NCBI GenBank assembly: GCA_910575255.1
Contig: CAJTEM010000003.1
Span: forward strand, 1 to 64,000
DNA length: 64,000 nucleotides
DNA from: Lachnospiraceae bacterium
GTDB lineage: Bacteria > Bacillota > Clostridia > Lachnospirales > Lachnospiraceae
Reading direction: 5' to 3'
Shown here: in pieces, positions 37,249 to 45,914 of the stretch
How the letters are laid out: each line of letters opens with the position of its first letter
Numbering within the stretch: the first letter of the stretch is position 1
Position numbers and translations under genes: made by a program
The notes under the pieces: generated by a model
What the model was told of the DNA's origin: nothing
The model's database searches: none
The model's input: the letters and a program-made list of their open reading frames with translations, nothing else

Positions 37249-37304
37249 AAACGATCCTCTTCTTTATGACTCATTCAGATATCGCGCAGAAAGCCTTCAC
37301 TATC

Positions 37305-37823
37305 TCAGACTTTTTCCGGCTCTTCATAGCTCTCGCCAAAGGTATCGACCGTCACACTCTTCATCTTCTGTGTCTTCAGCGGCCGGTCATTATAATCTAC
37401 GCGAACCTCTGCAATCCGATCCACCACATCCATCCCCTCTACCACTTTGCCAAAGGCGGCATAGCTTCCGTCCAAATGCGGAGAATCCGCATGCATGATA
37501 AAGAACTGCGAGCCGGCAGAATCCGGCATCATGGAACGAGCCATGGAGAGCACACCTCTGGTATGCCTGAGATCATTGACAAACCCGTTCTGCGCGAATT
37601 CCCCTTTGATGGAATATCCCGGACCTCCCATGCCGCTGCCCTCCGGACAGCCTCCCTGAATCATGAAGCTCTCAATCACCCGGTGGAAAATCAGGCCATC
37701 ATAATAGCCCTTGCCAACCAGGCTGACAAAATTCCTTACCGTATTCGGTGCAATCTCCGGGTACAGCTCTGCCCGAATCACACCACCATCCTCCATTGTA
37801 ATCGTAATCTCCGGATTTTTCAT
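37305..37823 (-). CDS. ppiB: Peptidyl-prolyl cis-trans isomerase (cyclophilin)
   Basis: A 172-aa cytoplasmic cyclophilin. Active-site segments are FHRVIESFMIQGG, GPGYSIKGEF, MARSMMPDSAGSQFFI and HLDGSYAAFGKVVEG. ATG at 37823 is chosen because AAAGGAG lies 6 bases upstream. The frame stays open into the upstream MITE, which should not be taken as coding. Removing the MITE would leave only about 25 bases to the preceding ATP-grasp gene. Confidence 0.94.
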   Translation of the reverse strand: MKNPEITITMEDGGVIRAELYPEIAPNTVRNFVSLVGKGYYDGLIFHRVIESFMIQGGCPEGSGMGGPGYSIKGEFAQNGFVNDLRHTRGVLSMARSMMPDSAGSQFFIMHADSPHLDGSYAAFGKVVEGMDVVDRIAEVRVDYNDRPLKTQKMKSVTVDTFGESYEEPEKV

Positions 37824-37849
37824 ATCCATCTCCTTTCCCGCAAAAACCA

Positions 37850-38016
37850 CTAGTACAGCATTGCTTAAATTTCGGTGAATCAATTGCTTGATATCGGTGT
37901 CATCTGTGCGTCTGCGAAGCGACAGCGTAGCGGTGCCTACGTCTAGCTTCGCAGGCGTGCAGAGGGCTCTGATAGCAGGTGATTGATTCACCGGAATTTA
38001 GGCAAGGCTGTACTAG
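37850..38016. mobile_element. MITE with 32-bp terminal inverted repeats, IS630-type TA target
   Basis: The 159-bp core (37854-38012) starts GTACAGCATTGCTTAAATTT and ends with its near-complement (3 mismatches in 32). It is flanked by TA on both sides inside CTAG, the preferred IS630 target. An inner hairpin uses CTGCGAAGC and GCTTCGCAG. No ORF is present, so it would need a transposase supplied in trans. Insertion is exactly at the TA of the ATP-grasp gene's TAG stop codon. Confidence 0.88.
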
Positions 38017-39212
38017 CCCTCTCTGCACTGCAAAATATGCTTGTAAAAACCGTCCAGTTCCTTCTTGGTGTCAAATACTGCCACATACATCTGATTGCCC
38101 ATGGCTCCGGACAACACATCCGGAAGCCGCTCTGCCATCTTGATGCTTCCGCCGTAGCGCTCCATCACATCCCAGTCTGTCATTACAAAATCCTTGCCGT
38201 CCCGGCGTCCGGCAAATGCGCAATACGCATGTTTGCCTACCGGTACCGTGGATTTGTTAAAAGCAATCATATCCGCCCAGATCTTATAGACATTCGTGCT
38301 GTGGGCAAAGTTGATCATATCCGGAGTAAATCCTCCGCAGGGACGCATATTGACCTCCAGTGCCACCACATCGCCCTTTTTACCCAGGCCCTTCTGGTTC
38401 TTTGTCAGACGGAAGAACTCGAAATGGATAAAGCGGCTCTTCACGCCGAAGCTCTTCACTGCTGCCCGCCCGGCCTTGCGGGTATCCTCTGGCAAGGTTT
38501 TTACAATATAGTAGATCGAATTATCCTCATTGTTCACAATGTCCATAATCGACATCGGAGTAACATTGCCGGTTTCAAACATCGGCTCCCCATCCGCGTC
38601 GATAATTGCGTCATAGGAATTCACCTCCGCATAGACAAACTCTTCCATAATATAGGACACGCCTGCCATCCGCTTCTCAAGAAATGTCTCCAGCTGCTTC
38701 TCGTCTTCGATCTTCCAGGTGTCGGATGCTCCCACACCGTTATCCGGCTTTACCACTACTGGATAGCCCACCTCGGCAATGAACGCTTTACAGCCTTCCA
38801 GATCTTCCACCATATGATAACGCGCCGCCGGAATACCTGCCTGAATATAATATTTCTTCATTTTGGATTTGTACTTTACCCTCGGCATATCATCCACCTG
38901 AAAGCCGCTGCGGATATTGAAATCCGTGCGCAATCCGGCATCCCGCTCCAGCCAGTATTCATTGTTGGACTCCAGCCAGTCGATCCGGCCATGCTTAAAG
39001 GTGAGAAATGCCACTGCCCGATATACTTCATCATAATTCTCCAGACTGCTGACTTTGTAATACTCATTCAGACTTTCCTTAAGTTCCTGTGTCAGCTCAT
39101 CATAAGGCTGATCTCCGATTCCCAGCACATTCATGCCGTTATTCTTCAGCTCCCGGCAAAACTGCCAATAATTCGTGGGGAAATTGGGCGAAATAAAAAT
39201 AATGTTTTTCAT
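38013..39212 (-). CDS. ATP-grasp domain protein
   Basis: A 399-aa soluble protein with an N-terminal Rossmann-like domain (NIIFISPNFPTNYWQF) and an ATP-grasp domain (about 110-330): VVVKPDNGVGASDTW is the lysine-containing ATP loop, and EVNMRPCGGFTPDM supplies Mg2+ ligands. ATP-grasp enzymes ligate a carboxylate to an amine or thiol via an acyl phosphate; the substrate is not predictable. It follows two alpha/beta-hydrolase genes on the same strand. Its TAG stop coincides with the end of a MITE. Confidence 0.9.
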   Translation of the reverse strand: MKNIIFISPNFPTNYWQFCRELKNNGMNVLGIGDQPYDELTQELKESLNEYYKVSSLENYDEVYRAVAFLTFKHGRIDWLESNNEYWLERDAGLRTDFNIRSGFQVDDMPRVKYKSKMKKYYIQAGIPAARYHMVEDLEGCKAFIAEVGYPVVVKPDNGVGASDTWKIEDEKQLETFLEKRMAGVSYIMEEFVYAEVNSYDAIIDADGEPMFETGNVTPMSIMDIVNNEDNSIYYIVKTLPEDTRKAGRAAVKSFGVKSRFIHFEFFRLTKNQKGLGKKGDVVALEVNMRPCGGFTPDMINFAHSTNVYKIWADMIAFNKSTVPVGKHAYCAFAGRRDGKDFVMTDWDVMERYGGSIKMAERLPDVLSGAMGNQMYVAVFDTKKELDGFYKHILQCREG

Positions 39213-39306
39213 AACTTATCCTTCCTTTTTCTGTTGTCTTTCTTCAATCCATGCCGCAGCATTTCCTTTTTCTGTATCGTCTTTAGACGCCGCCCCCATT
39301 CTCCCC

Positions 39307-40059
39307 CTATTCCAGCAGATAAGGAAGGAAATATACCACCTGCTTGTACCACCACGGCCAGTCATGGGCACAATCAAATCCCCAGAAATCTACCCAGGCA
39401 TGAATCCCCCTGTCATTCAGGATTGCCTGCAGCTGTCTTGTGGAATCTGGAATCTCCCAGGGCCCCTGCCCCACACAGATCACCGCTTTATTGCGGTTAT
39501 ACAACTCAATATACGCATGATCTCTTGGCATATTCGGCAGATAGTCCACCGGCGAGTTCAGATACACCCTCTCATCCATATATCCGTGAAATCCGTAATC
39601 CGCTGTATAGATTCCGCTCAGCGCCAGCAACCGGTCAAAGATGCCCGGAAACCGAAAATACAAATTCGCCGCATGGGTAGCTCCCAGGCTGCTGCCGAAC
39701 GCCAACACTCCCGGCTCCCCGTCCCAGCCGTTGCGCTCATTCGCCATCCAGCGCATAAACGGCACCATCTCGTCCACAATATAATGGATCCACTGCTCAT
39801 GGCGCCAGCTCCTCCAGCCCGGATCCCCATACCGGTTCGACCAGGTCTCCATATCCATGGTATCAATAGCAAATACCATCACCTGTCCCGAATCAATCCA
39901 CGGGGACCACACATCCGCCATCTTATAATTCTCAAAATCGAAAAAACGTCCGTCCTGACAGGGGATGAACAGCGCCGGGCGCCCTGCATGTCCATACACC
40001 TTACACTCCATGTCCCTTCCCAATGCTGCACTGTACTGTCTGAAATATTGTACTTCCAT
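39307..40059 (-). CDS. Putative esterase, alpha/beta-hydrolase fold
   Basis: A 250-aa protein. The nucleophile elbow is FGSSLGATHAAN, an Asp is available in GFDCAHDW and the same segment carries the candidate catalytic His. No signal peptide is present. ATG at 40059, with GGAG 7 bases upstream, is preferred; the longer frame overlaps the neighbouring gene. It resembles the esterase family that includes enterochelin esterase and antigen 85-like enzymes. It is 20 bases after the first hydrolase. Confidence 0.85.
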   Translation of the reverse strand: MEVQYFRQYSAALGRDMECKVYGHAGRPALFIPCQDGRFFDFENYKMADVWSPWIDSGQVMVFAIDTMDMETWSNRYGDPGWRSWRHEQWIHYIVDEMVPFMRWMANERNGWDGEPGVLAFGSSLGATHAANLYFRFPGIFDRLLALSGIYTADYGFHGYMDERVYLNSPVDYLPNMPRDHAYIELYNRNKAVICVGQGPWEIPDSTRQLQAILNDRGIHAWVDFWGFDCAHDWPWWYKQVVYFLPYLLE

Positions 40060-40078
40060 ATCTTTTCTCCGTTCCGGA

Positions 40079-40921
40079 CTAATGCTCCCAATGCCAGTCC
40101 TCGTTCCTGTCCTCTTCCTCTTCCTCTTCCATCTCCTCGCCAGCTTCTGCAAAATCTCCCCATTCATACAAAAGCGTGTCCATAAAAAACGGAATCTGCC
40201 GCTCCCAGCTGGCCTCACAATGCTGGCCTCCTGGCACAATCCGGCTCTCCACGAGCACCTGCCGGTCTATCAGCAATGAAGTGACTTTCGCATACTGATG
40301 TCTCATATTTGTATGATTGCCGAATTCTTCAGCGCCATAATCCATGTAAACCACTGTACGGGGATCCAGCCTGGCCTCTTTAATCATCTGCTCGATCTTC
40401 CGCCTCGCCAGCCATACAGACGGCGAAAGCGCTGCTGCCCGGGAATATATGTGATTAAACTCCAGAACCGCATAAAGACTCATCAACCCTCCCATGGAGC
40501 TTCCTGCAATAAAGGTATGATCCCGGTCCGGCAGGGTCCGGAAATCCCGGTCAATCTCTGCTTTAAAGCTATTGACCATCCACTCCATCGTCGTCCTGCC
40601 CCGGCCCTGAATCTCCCCAAAGCCTCTCTCCCGGAAGTCAAACGGGGAATACTCCTTCAACCGACCGTGATCCGGGCTGTGATTGCACTCCACCGCGGCA
40701 ATGATCATCTGGGTCTCCGTCGCATCCATATATTCTTTCATTCCCCAGCTCTTACCATACGTGGCATCCTCATCAAAAAATACATTATGTCCGTCGAACA
40801 TATAAAGCACAGGATAACGCTTCCTTCGTTCCGTTAAATAAGACTCCGGCAGATAGATATAGGCCAGCCGTTCTTCCTCTCCTGTCAGTTCCGGAATCGT
40901 AATATTCCATTTATCGACCAT
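40079..40921 (-). CDS. Putative esterase, alpha/beta-hydrolase fold
   Basis: A protein of about 280 aa of the enterochelin-esterase-like family. The nucleophile is in FIAGSSMGGLMSLY; YPVLYMFDGHNVFFDE is the family's early motif and GGQHCEASW has the candidate His. There is no signal peptide. The C-terminus is a run of Glu (EEMEEEEEED). ATG at 40921 is preceded by AGGAAGG at about 9 bases. It is first in an esterase, esterase, ATP-grasp operon. Confidence 0.87.
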   Translation of the reverse strand: MVDKWNITIPELTGEEERLAYIYLPESYLTERRKRYPVLYMFDGHNVFFDEDATYGKSWGMKEYMDATETQMIIAAVECNHSPDHGRLKEYSPFDFRERGFGEIQGRGRTTMEWMVNSFKAEIDRDFRTLPDRDHTFIAGSSMGGLMSLYAVLEFNHIYSRAAALSPSVWLARRKIEQMIKEARLDPRTVVYMDYGAEEFGNHTNMRHQYAKVTSLLIDRQVLVESRIVPGGQHCEASWERQIPFFMDTLLYEWGDFAEAGEEMEEEEEEDRNEDWHWEH

Positions 40922-41197
40922 AGAACCTATCCTTCCTTTCACTTTTCCACATTAATATACCATAGTATCCGGCAAAATTCAATCCCGATTCATCGTTCAT
41001 TTTATGTTCACAATTCATTCAAAAACCTTTTACATAAAAAACATGATTTCTTCACGATTCTTCTTTATACTATGTCTTGTAAGCAGCCATCAATGCCGTA
41101 TATGTGATATGCTTATAAGATTTTTTTCATAATACTCGAGCTGATAATCAGATATCAGCTCTCCTCCCTTTTTAACCTCTTATAAAACTGTAGTAGG

Positions 41198-41225
41198 AAA
41201 AATCCCTCCACGCGGAGGGATTTTT
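41198..41225. terminator. Rho-independent terminator (bidirectional)
   Basis: AAAAATCCCTCC (41198-41209) pairs perfectly with GGAGGGATTTTT (41214-41225) around a 4-nt loop, with A and T runs on both sides. It ends the antiporter transcript 5 bases after the stop codon. Confidence 0.93.
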
Positions 41226-41230
41226 CACGT

Positions 41231-42145
41231 TTATCGAATGCAGATATAGATCAGATAAGCCGCATACATTCCCAGCATGATCAGCCCTTCCAGGCGGCTG
41301 AGACGTTCCCGGCTCTTGCACAGAGCGAACGTAATCAGGCTGAACACTACCAGACAGGCGGCATCAATCACTGCAAAGCGGTTAACCGCAATCGGCTTGA
41401 CTGCCGCCGATACCGCAAGAACCATCACAATATTGAAAATATTCGAACCGATCACATTTCCCACAGCCAGACCGTTCTCTCCCTTCCGGGAGGCCACAAC
41501 AGAGGTCACCAGCTCTGGCAGTGAGGTTCCCAGCGCCACTACTGTCAGCCCCACCAGTGTCTGGCTCAGCCCAAAATTCAAAGCAATCTCGCTGGCACAG
41601 TCTACCACCAGATCCCCGCCCCAGACAATCGCTGTCAGGCCGCCGGCAATATAGACCACACATCTAAGCAGAGACAACGTTGCCGCATTCTCCTCTGCCT
41701 CCACCCGATTGATCAATGCATCCCGCACCGTCAGAATCAAAAAGGCGGCAAACAGCCCCAGCAGGATAAATGCCTCCATCCGGCTGAGAAACAGATCCCC
41801 AAAGATCATCGCCAGCAAAATCACTCCCACTGCAATCGAGGCAATAAAATCCCAGCGCAAACGCACCTTGAATGCATGAATGGTTCCGCAGGCCCCCAGC
41901 ACCACCAGCAGATTGAAAATATTGGAGCCGATGACATTTCCCACAGCAATCTCATTATTACCTGCCAGAGAAGCCGTCGTACTGACTGCCAGCTCCGGCG
42001 CACTGGTACCAAAGGCCACAATCGTCAGGCCGATAATAATGCTCGGCACCCGCAGCATCCTTGCCACGGAAGAGCTGGCCTCCACAAAAAAGTCAGCCCC
42101 CTTAATCAGCATTACAAATCCCAGAACCAATAAAATGTACACCAT
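41231..42145 (-). CDS. Calcium/sodium antiporter (CaCA family, YrbG-like)
   Basis: A 304-aa membrane protein with about ten helices. The two inverted alpha repeats are clear: GTSAPELAVS with GNVIGSNIFNLL in the first half and GTSLPELVTS with GNVIGSNIFNIVMV in the second, which form the ion site. It exchanges Na+ (or H+) for Ca2+. ATG at 42145 with AGAGGAAG upstream is preferred over a longer frame. It is 223 bases after the AGCS symporter with a terminator between. Confidence 0.93.
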   Translation of the reverse strand: MVYILLVLGFVMLIKGADFFVEASSSVARMLRVPSIIIGLTIVAFGTSAPELAVSTTASLAGNNEIAVGNVIGSNIFNLLVVLGACGTIHAFKVRLRWDFIASIAVGVILLAMIFGDLFLSRMEAFILLGLFAAFLILTVRDALINRVEAEENAATLSLLRCVVYIAGGLTAIVWGGDLVVDCASEIALNFGLSQTLVGLTVVALGTSLPELVTSVVASRKGENGLAVGNVIGSNIFNIVMVLAVSAAVKPIAVNRFAVIDAACLVVFSLITFALCKSRERLSRLEGLIMLGMYAAYLIYICIR

Positions 42146-42217
42146 AATACTTCCTCTCTTTCTGTCTCTTCTACGAGCTTCCTCCCTGTACCGGCCGCCC
42201 TGTCTTTTTTCTATTTG

Positions 42218-42270
42218 CCAAAAAAGCGAGGCTTTTGCCGTATCACAAGGACACAACAAAAGTCTCGCTT
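42218..42270 (-). terminator. Rho-independent terminator after the AGCS gene
   Basis: AAGCGAGGCTTTTG (42224-42237) pairs with CAAAAGTCTCGCTT (42257-42270), one mismatch, 19-nt loop. On the minus strand the stem is followed by a run of T. It lies about 100 bases after the AGCS stop codon and upstream of the antiporter start. Confidence 0.8.
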
Positions 42271-42367
42271 ATTATATGCGTACCGGACTGCTCCTACTCA
42301 GCCGGAAAACCATCCTCCCGGCAGCAATCGTGATGACGATAACGCACAACACCCTTTCAGATGCAAG

Positions 42368-43801
42368 CTACTCCCTCTTATTACCATCAGTATATTCACT
42401 TTTCCGGCTCTTGTCAAGGGCAAAAGTGCTAAAATCCGCCGGAAATGAGACCTGCCGCGACAGCCAGAGCACTGCCAGAAGATTGGGATACGCCATCAGC
42501 CCGTTCCAAAGATCGGAGATCAGCCAGACTATCTCCAGACGGCAGACACAGCCGCAGAATACCGCCAGAAGATACAGTGCCAGATACCCGCGATTTCGAA
42601 TATTTTCCTGGCTCTGATCTCTCCCGGAACATCCCAGAAGATAAGAGAAGCTCTGCCGACCCAGATAATACCAGGCGATAATCGTCGCAAATGCAAATAT
42701 CACCATCGCTCCGGACACCAGTGCCTCGCCCGCTGCTCCCAGCCGTGCAGAAAAGCAGAAAGCCGTCAGGGCAGCCCCGTCAGCACCACTGATGTCCCCC
42801 CCATGGCCGCTGTATATCACACAGAGGATCACCAGAGCTGTCAGCGTACAGATCACAATCGTATCAAAAAACACTTCGAACATCGCCCACATGCCCTGCT
42901 GTTCCGGTGTGGTATCCTCTGCGGCTCCGTGAAGCACAGCCAGGCTTCCCAGACCGGCCTCGTTGGAAAACACACCTCTCGACATTCCATAACGCACACT
43001 TCTGCTCAGAAGGAAGCCCGTGATCCCGCCGCCTGCGGATTCGAGGCGAAATGCTTCCCGGAAAATGTCTGCAAAAATCCGGGGCAGATATTCCCAACAG
43101 GAAAGAATCACAATCAGAGAAAAAATCACATAGATTCCTGCCGACACCGGCATCAGGCGCTCGGATACCCGGGAAATTCTCCGGATACCTCCCAGAATCA
43201 CTGTCCCTGTCAACACTGTAATTAGAAATGCACTAAAAAGCGGCGGTATTCCGATGCCAAACTCCAGCGTCCCGCTCATGGAATTCGACTGTACCATACT
43301 TCCCATTCCCAGGGAGGCCAGAACCGCGAACAGAGCATATAGCTTTCCCAATAAAGGACATCCTAATCCCCTTTCCATGTATACCATCGGACCGCACATC
43401 CACTCCCCATTGCTCTGTCGATAGCGGTAACGCTGTCCCAGACAGGTCTCCGCATAGGCAGTCATCATACCGATTGCCGCAGACACCCACATCCAGAACA
43501 ATGCCCCCGGACCGCCTGCTGTCAGAGCCGTCGCTACCCCCACGATATTGCCGGTGCCGATCGTCGCTGCCAGTGCCGTGCAGGCTGACTGAAAGCGGGT
43601 AATCTTCCCTTTCTCCCCCCGCTCCTCCTGCCCGGATTCTTCCTTCCACAGGCTGCCTGCTGTCGCCCTCCACCAGCACCGCACTCCCAGCAACTGGAAG
43701 AATCCAGATCTGACGGTAAACCAGAACCCCGCCCCCAGAAGCAATACCAGGGTCCAGGGTCCCCATACCACAAAATGCAATCGCTCCGCCATCATACGCA
43801 T
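42368..43801 (-). CDS. Alanine/glycine:sodium symporter (AGCS family)
   Basis: A 477-aa membrane protein with about eleven helices. ATIGTGNIVGVATAL and GGPGALFWMWVSA are the family's substrate and sodium-binding regions; EAGLGSLAVLHGAA and the FATIIAWYYLG segment are also typical. It imports alanine or glycine with Na+. It is transcribed alone; upstream sequence shows no glycine riboswitch, only a purine-rich stretch and then the large palindromic element. Confidence 0.93.
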   Translation of the reverse strand: MRMMAERLHFVVWGPWTLVLLLGAGFWFTVRSGFFQLLGVRCWWRATAGSLWKEESGQEERGEKGKITRFQSACTALAATIGTGNIVGVATALTAGGPGALFWMWVSAAIGMMTAYAETCLGQRYRYRQSNGEWMCGPMVYMERGLGCPLLGKLYALFAVLASLGMGSMVQSNSMSGTLEFGIGIPPLFSAFLITVLTGTVILGGIRRISRVSERLMPVSAGIYVIFSLIVILSCWEYLPRIFADIFREAFRLESAGGGITGFLLSRSVRYGMSRGVFSNEAGLGSLAVLHGAAEDTTPEQQGMWAMFEVFFDTIVICTLTALVILCVIYSGHGGDISGADGAALTAFCFSARLGAAGEALVSGAMVIFAFATIIAWYYLGRQSFSYLLGCSGRDQSQENIRNRGYLALYLLAVFCGCVCRLEIVWLISDLWNGLMAYPNLLAVLWLSRQVSFPADFSTFALDKSRKSEYTDGNKRE

Positions 43802-44354
43802 TCCGATTCCGCCTTGTTTTCCCTCATCCCTATTCTATGTACCCTTCCTTCCCTTCTATTCCTGCTCCTCCCGCTTCCTTTTCTCGTTCCTTTGTATTAT
43901 TGGGCAATGTCAGTAAATTAGGCGTTTCCGAAAGGTACGCCTTGGAGTTTCACTGGTTGGTTTTTCGATCTCGGTAGGTGTCAGCTCTGGAAAAAGGGTT
44001 CCCCGGATTGCGTTTGCAGGATGCCTGGAAACTCTTAGCTCGCAGGAATCTGCGTTAGGAACAAAAATACAGCTGTCTGAGCGAAGCGAGTTCTGTATTT
44101 TTGTTCTTGCTTTTAGCAGATTCCTGCGAGCTTAGAGTTTCTGCATCCGAAACCCGCAATCCGGGAAACCCTTTTTCCAGAGCGTACCTCTCGGAACCCC
44201 CCCCCCCGTGAAAAGTAATGTTCCTTTCACTGCTTTATCTTCTCCCAAAAATACCTGCTCGCATTTTTTCTCCATCTATGCTATGATATCTTATGATACT
44301 CTTTGGATTCTGGTATCATCTTACTCAAAATTCAAAAAGAAAAGAGGCGCTGCC
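43802..44354. other. Intergenic region with large nested palindrome
   Basis: 553 bp between divergent genes. Bases 43902-44220 are a composite palindromic element; the rest carries purine- or pyrimidine-biased sequence and the ribosome binding site of the phospholipase-like gene (AGAGG at 44344-44348). No gene is supported. Confidence 0.75.
43902..44220. repeat. Composite palindromic element with 200-bp hairpin and C11 tract
   Basis: The left end GGGCAATGTCAGTAAATTAGG is the family's start (shown in part). Outer arms are 43926-43940 and 44182-44196 (14 of 15 matching). An inner imperfect palindrome runs from 43984 to 44183, with GCTCTGGAAAAAGGGTT and CGGATTGCG arms, AGCTCGCAGGAATCTGC inside and ACAAAAATACAG near the loop. 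A run of eleven C lies at 44197-44207. Confidence 0.85.
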
Positions 44355-45335
44355 ATGCCGGGCTTTACCACTCATTATATTCTGGGCATGAAGGCTTTCA
44401 ATGACCTGCCCAACAATCAGTTAAAATACCTCATCGCCAAATACCGCTGGCTCTATCAGCTTGGCCTGCAAGGACCGGATATCTTTTTTTACAATATCCC
44501 CATTCTCCGGCACCGGGATTATCGGAACGTGGGTTCCTATATGCATGAGCATCATATCCGGGATTTCTTCACCTGCTATCTGCGCAATCTGGGAGAGATC
44601 TCTTCCCGACAGCAGCGTGCGGAAGCCCTGTCCTACTTTTGCGGTTATCTCTGCCACTACATCGGAGACTCGATCTGTCACCCCTATGTCTATGGAAGAA
44701 TCGGTTACGACGCCAAAGCTCCCACGACCCAGGCGCATGGCCGCCATGCAGCGCTGGAGAATGATATCGATGCTCTTCTTTTGCTGAAATACAAAAAGAA
44801 AAAGCCATCCCAGTTCAACCAGGCGGCCACCATCTGCCTCAACGGCATGGAAGTACAGTTCATCTCCAGCTTCCTGTCACGATGCATCAATGATGCCTAT
44901 TATCCGATCACCTATCAGAACAATTTTCAGGTGACGCCCCGGATGGTACACCGCTCGATTCTGGCAATGCGATTCGGCTGCCGGACACTGGCGGATCCTT
45001 CCGGGCGCAAGCATGACAGCATTGCCTTTGTGGAAAATATTTTCCTGAGGAATCCCGTTGCTTCCACCAAGCTGGTCACAGACCATGTCTCCAATCCCCG
45101 CGCCTGCTTAAACCTGGATCACGAGACCTGGTGTAATCCCTGGGATCTTCGTCTTGCTTCCAAGGCTTCTTTTCCGGAATTGTTCCGTCAGTCTCTGTTG
45201 AAATGCTGCAATGTCTACGCAATCCTCAACGCTGCCATGGACCAGGCTCAGATCTCTCAGGAACAGGATCTCTCCCGGCTGCTGAACGAGCTGGGAAGCT
45301 ATTCCTATCACAGCGGGCTGACTGTCACGGATTAA
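44355..45335 (+). CDS. Zinc-dependent phospholipase C-like protein
   Basis: A 326-aa protein of the Zn_dep_PLPC family. Conserved histidines and aspartates appear in FTTHYILGMKAF, LQGPDIFFY, YLCHYIGDSICHPYVYGRIG and HAALENDIDALLL. No signal peptide is present, so it is probably cytoplasmic, unlike clostridial alpha-toxin. ATG at 44355 follows AGAGG at 7 bases; an upstream extension of the frame is not supported. Substrate is unknown; the family may act on lipids or nucleotides. Confidence 0.87.
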   Translation: MPGFTTHYILGMKAFNDLPNNQLKYLIAKYRWLYQLGLQGPDIFFYNIPILRHRDYRNVGSYMHEHHIRDFFTCYLRNLGEISSRQQRAEALSYFCGYLCHYIGDSICHPYVYGRIGYDAKAPTTQAHGRHAALENDIDALLLLKYKKKKPSQFNQAATICLNGMEVQFISSFLSRCINDAYYPITYQNNFQVTPRMVHRSILAMRFGCRTLADPSGRKHDSIAFVENIFLRNPVASTKLVTDHVSNPRACLNLDHETWCNPWDLRLASKASFPELFRQSLLKCCNVYAILNAAMDQAQISQEQDLSRLLNELGSYSYHSGLTVTD

Positions 45336-45357
45336 ATCAACAGAAAAATATATGAAG

Positions 45358-45385
45358 AAACGGTATCTCTTCAGAGATACCGTTT
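45358..45385. terminator. Hairpin between convergent genes
   Basis: AAACGGTATCTC (45358-45369) pairs perfectly with GAGATACCGTTT (45374-45385) around TTCA. The right arm encodes the last codons of the XRE gene. It probably ends transcripts from both sides, although T-runs are short. Confidence 0.7.
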
Positions 45386-45718
45386 CAGTTCTGCCAAAGC
45401 CTGCCAGAGCATCTGCCTCTTTGCGTAATCCATCCCTTCTAACTGTTCCATAACCGTCTTCTCCTCTTCGGAGGCAGCTCCCTGCATCTTCAGTGCCAGC
45501 TCCAATGGATTCTCGGTCTCTTTATCCGTACTATAACCGAGCACACAGTCTGTAGATACATGGAAATAATCTGCCAGGTTAATCAGCACATCTACCTGGA
45601 TCTTGCTTCTGTCCCGCTCCATTCGGCTGACCACCTGCTGGGAAAGTCCGATTTCCTCTCCCAACATTTTCTGTGAGATATTCCGCTGTTTTCTCAGCTG
45701 TTTGATATTACTTCTCAT
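45371..45718 (-). CDS. XRE-family transcriptional regulator
   Basis: A 115-aa protein with an N-terminal helix-turn-helix (residues 3-60: LRKQRNISQKMLGEEIGLSQ, LADYFHVSTDCVLGYS) and a helical C-terminal part. It resembles SinR/Cro-type regulators. Target genes are unknown; the neighbours do not point to one. A GGAGGGG site lies upstream of the ATG. Confidence 0.9.
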   Translation of the reverse strand: MRSNIKQLRKQRNISQKMLGEEIGLSQQVVSRMERDRSKIQVDVLINLADYFHVSTDCVLGYSTDKETENPLELALKMQGAASEEEKTVMEQLEGMDYAKRQMLWQALAELKRYL

Positions 45719-45914
45719 AACAACAATTCCCCTCCATTTACCTTCATTTTAGCAAACGAAATGGGGCTATTAACTTATATGTGAAGTAAAGATACTCAAA
45801 CTAATTGTTTCTTTGCCATCAAAGCTTTCTTTGATATTCGCGGTATATTCTGTCGTCCGTTCAACTTCGACCACTGCCCGGATCCGGACAACAGATGCAA
45901 ATCTTCGGCGCCTG

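Noticed and set aside
37824-37991. N-terminal extension of ppiB
   Set aside because: The extension is translated from the MITE; AAAGGAG places the start at 37823.
37983-39680. 565-aa plus-strand open frame
   Set aside because: It is antisense to the ATP-grasp gene and the second esterase, has His/Arg/Pro-rich nonsense composition, and crosses the MITE.
40943-41197. Possible small RNA or riboswitch in the gap before the antiporter terminator
   Set aside because: Only AT-rich sequence with a weak GAGCTGATAATCAGATATCAGCTC-type hairpin region was found, without a recognised aptamer; nothing further can be supported.
43802-43901. Glycine riboswitch upstream of the AGCS symporter
   Set aside because: The sequence is a simple purine-rich stretch on the minus strand with no paired aptamer cores.
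45719-45914. 78-aa minus-strand frame spanning the end of the metallo-beta-lactamase-fold gene
   Set aside because: It overlaps the real gene in another frame and has no ribosome binding site.
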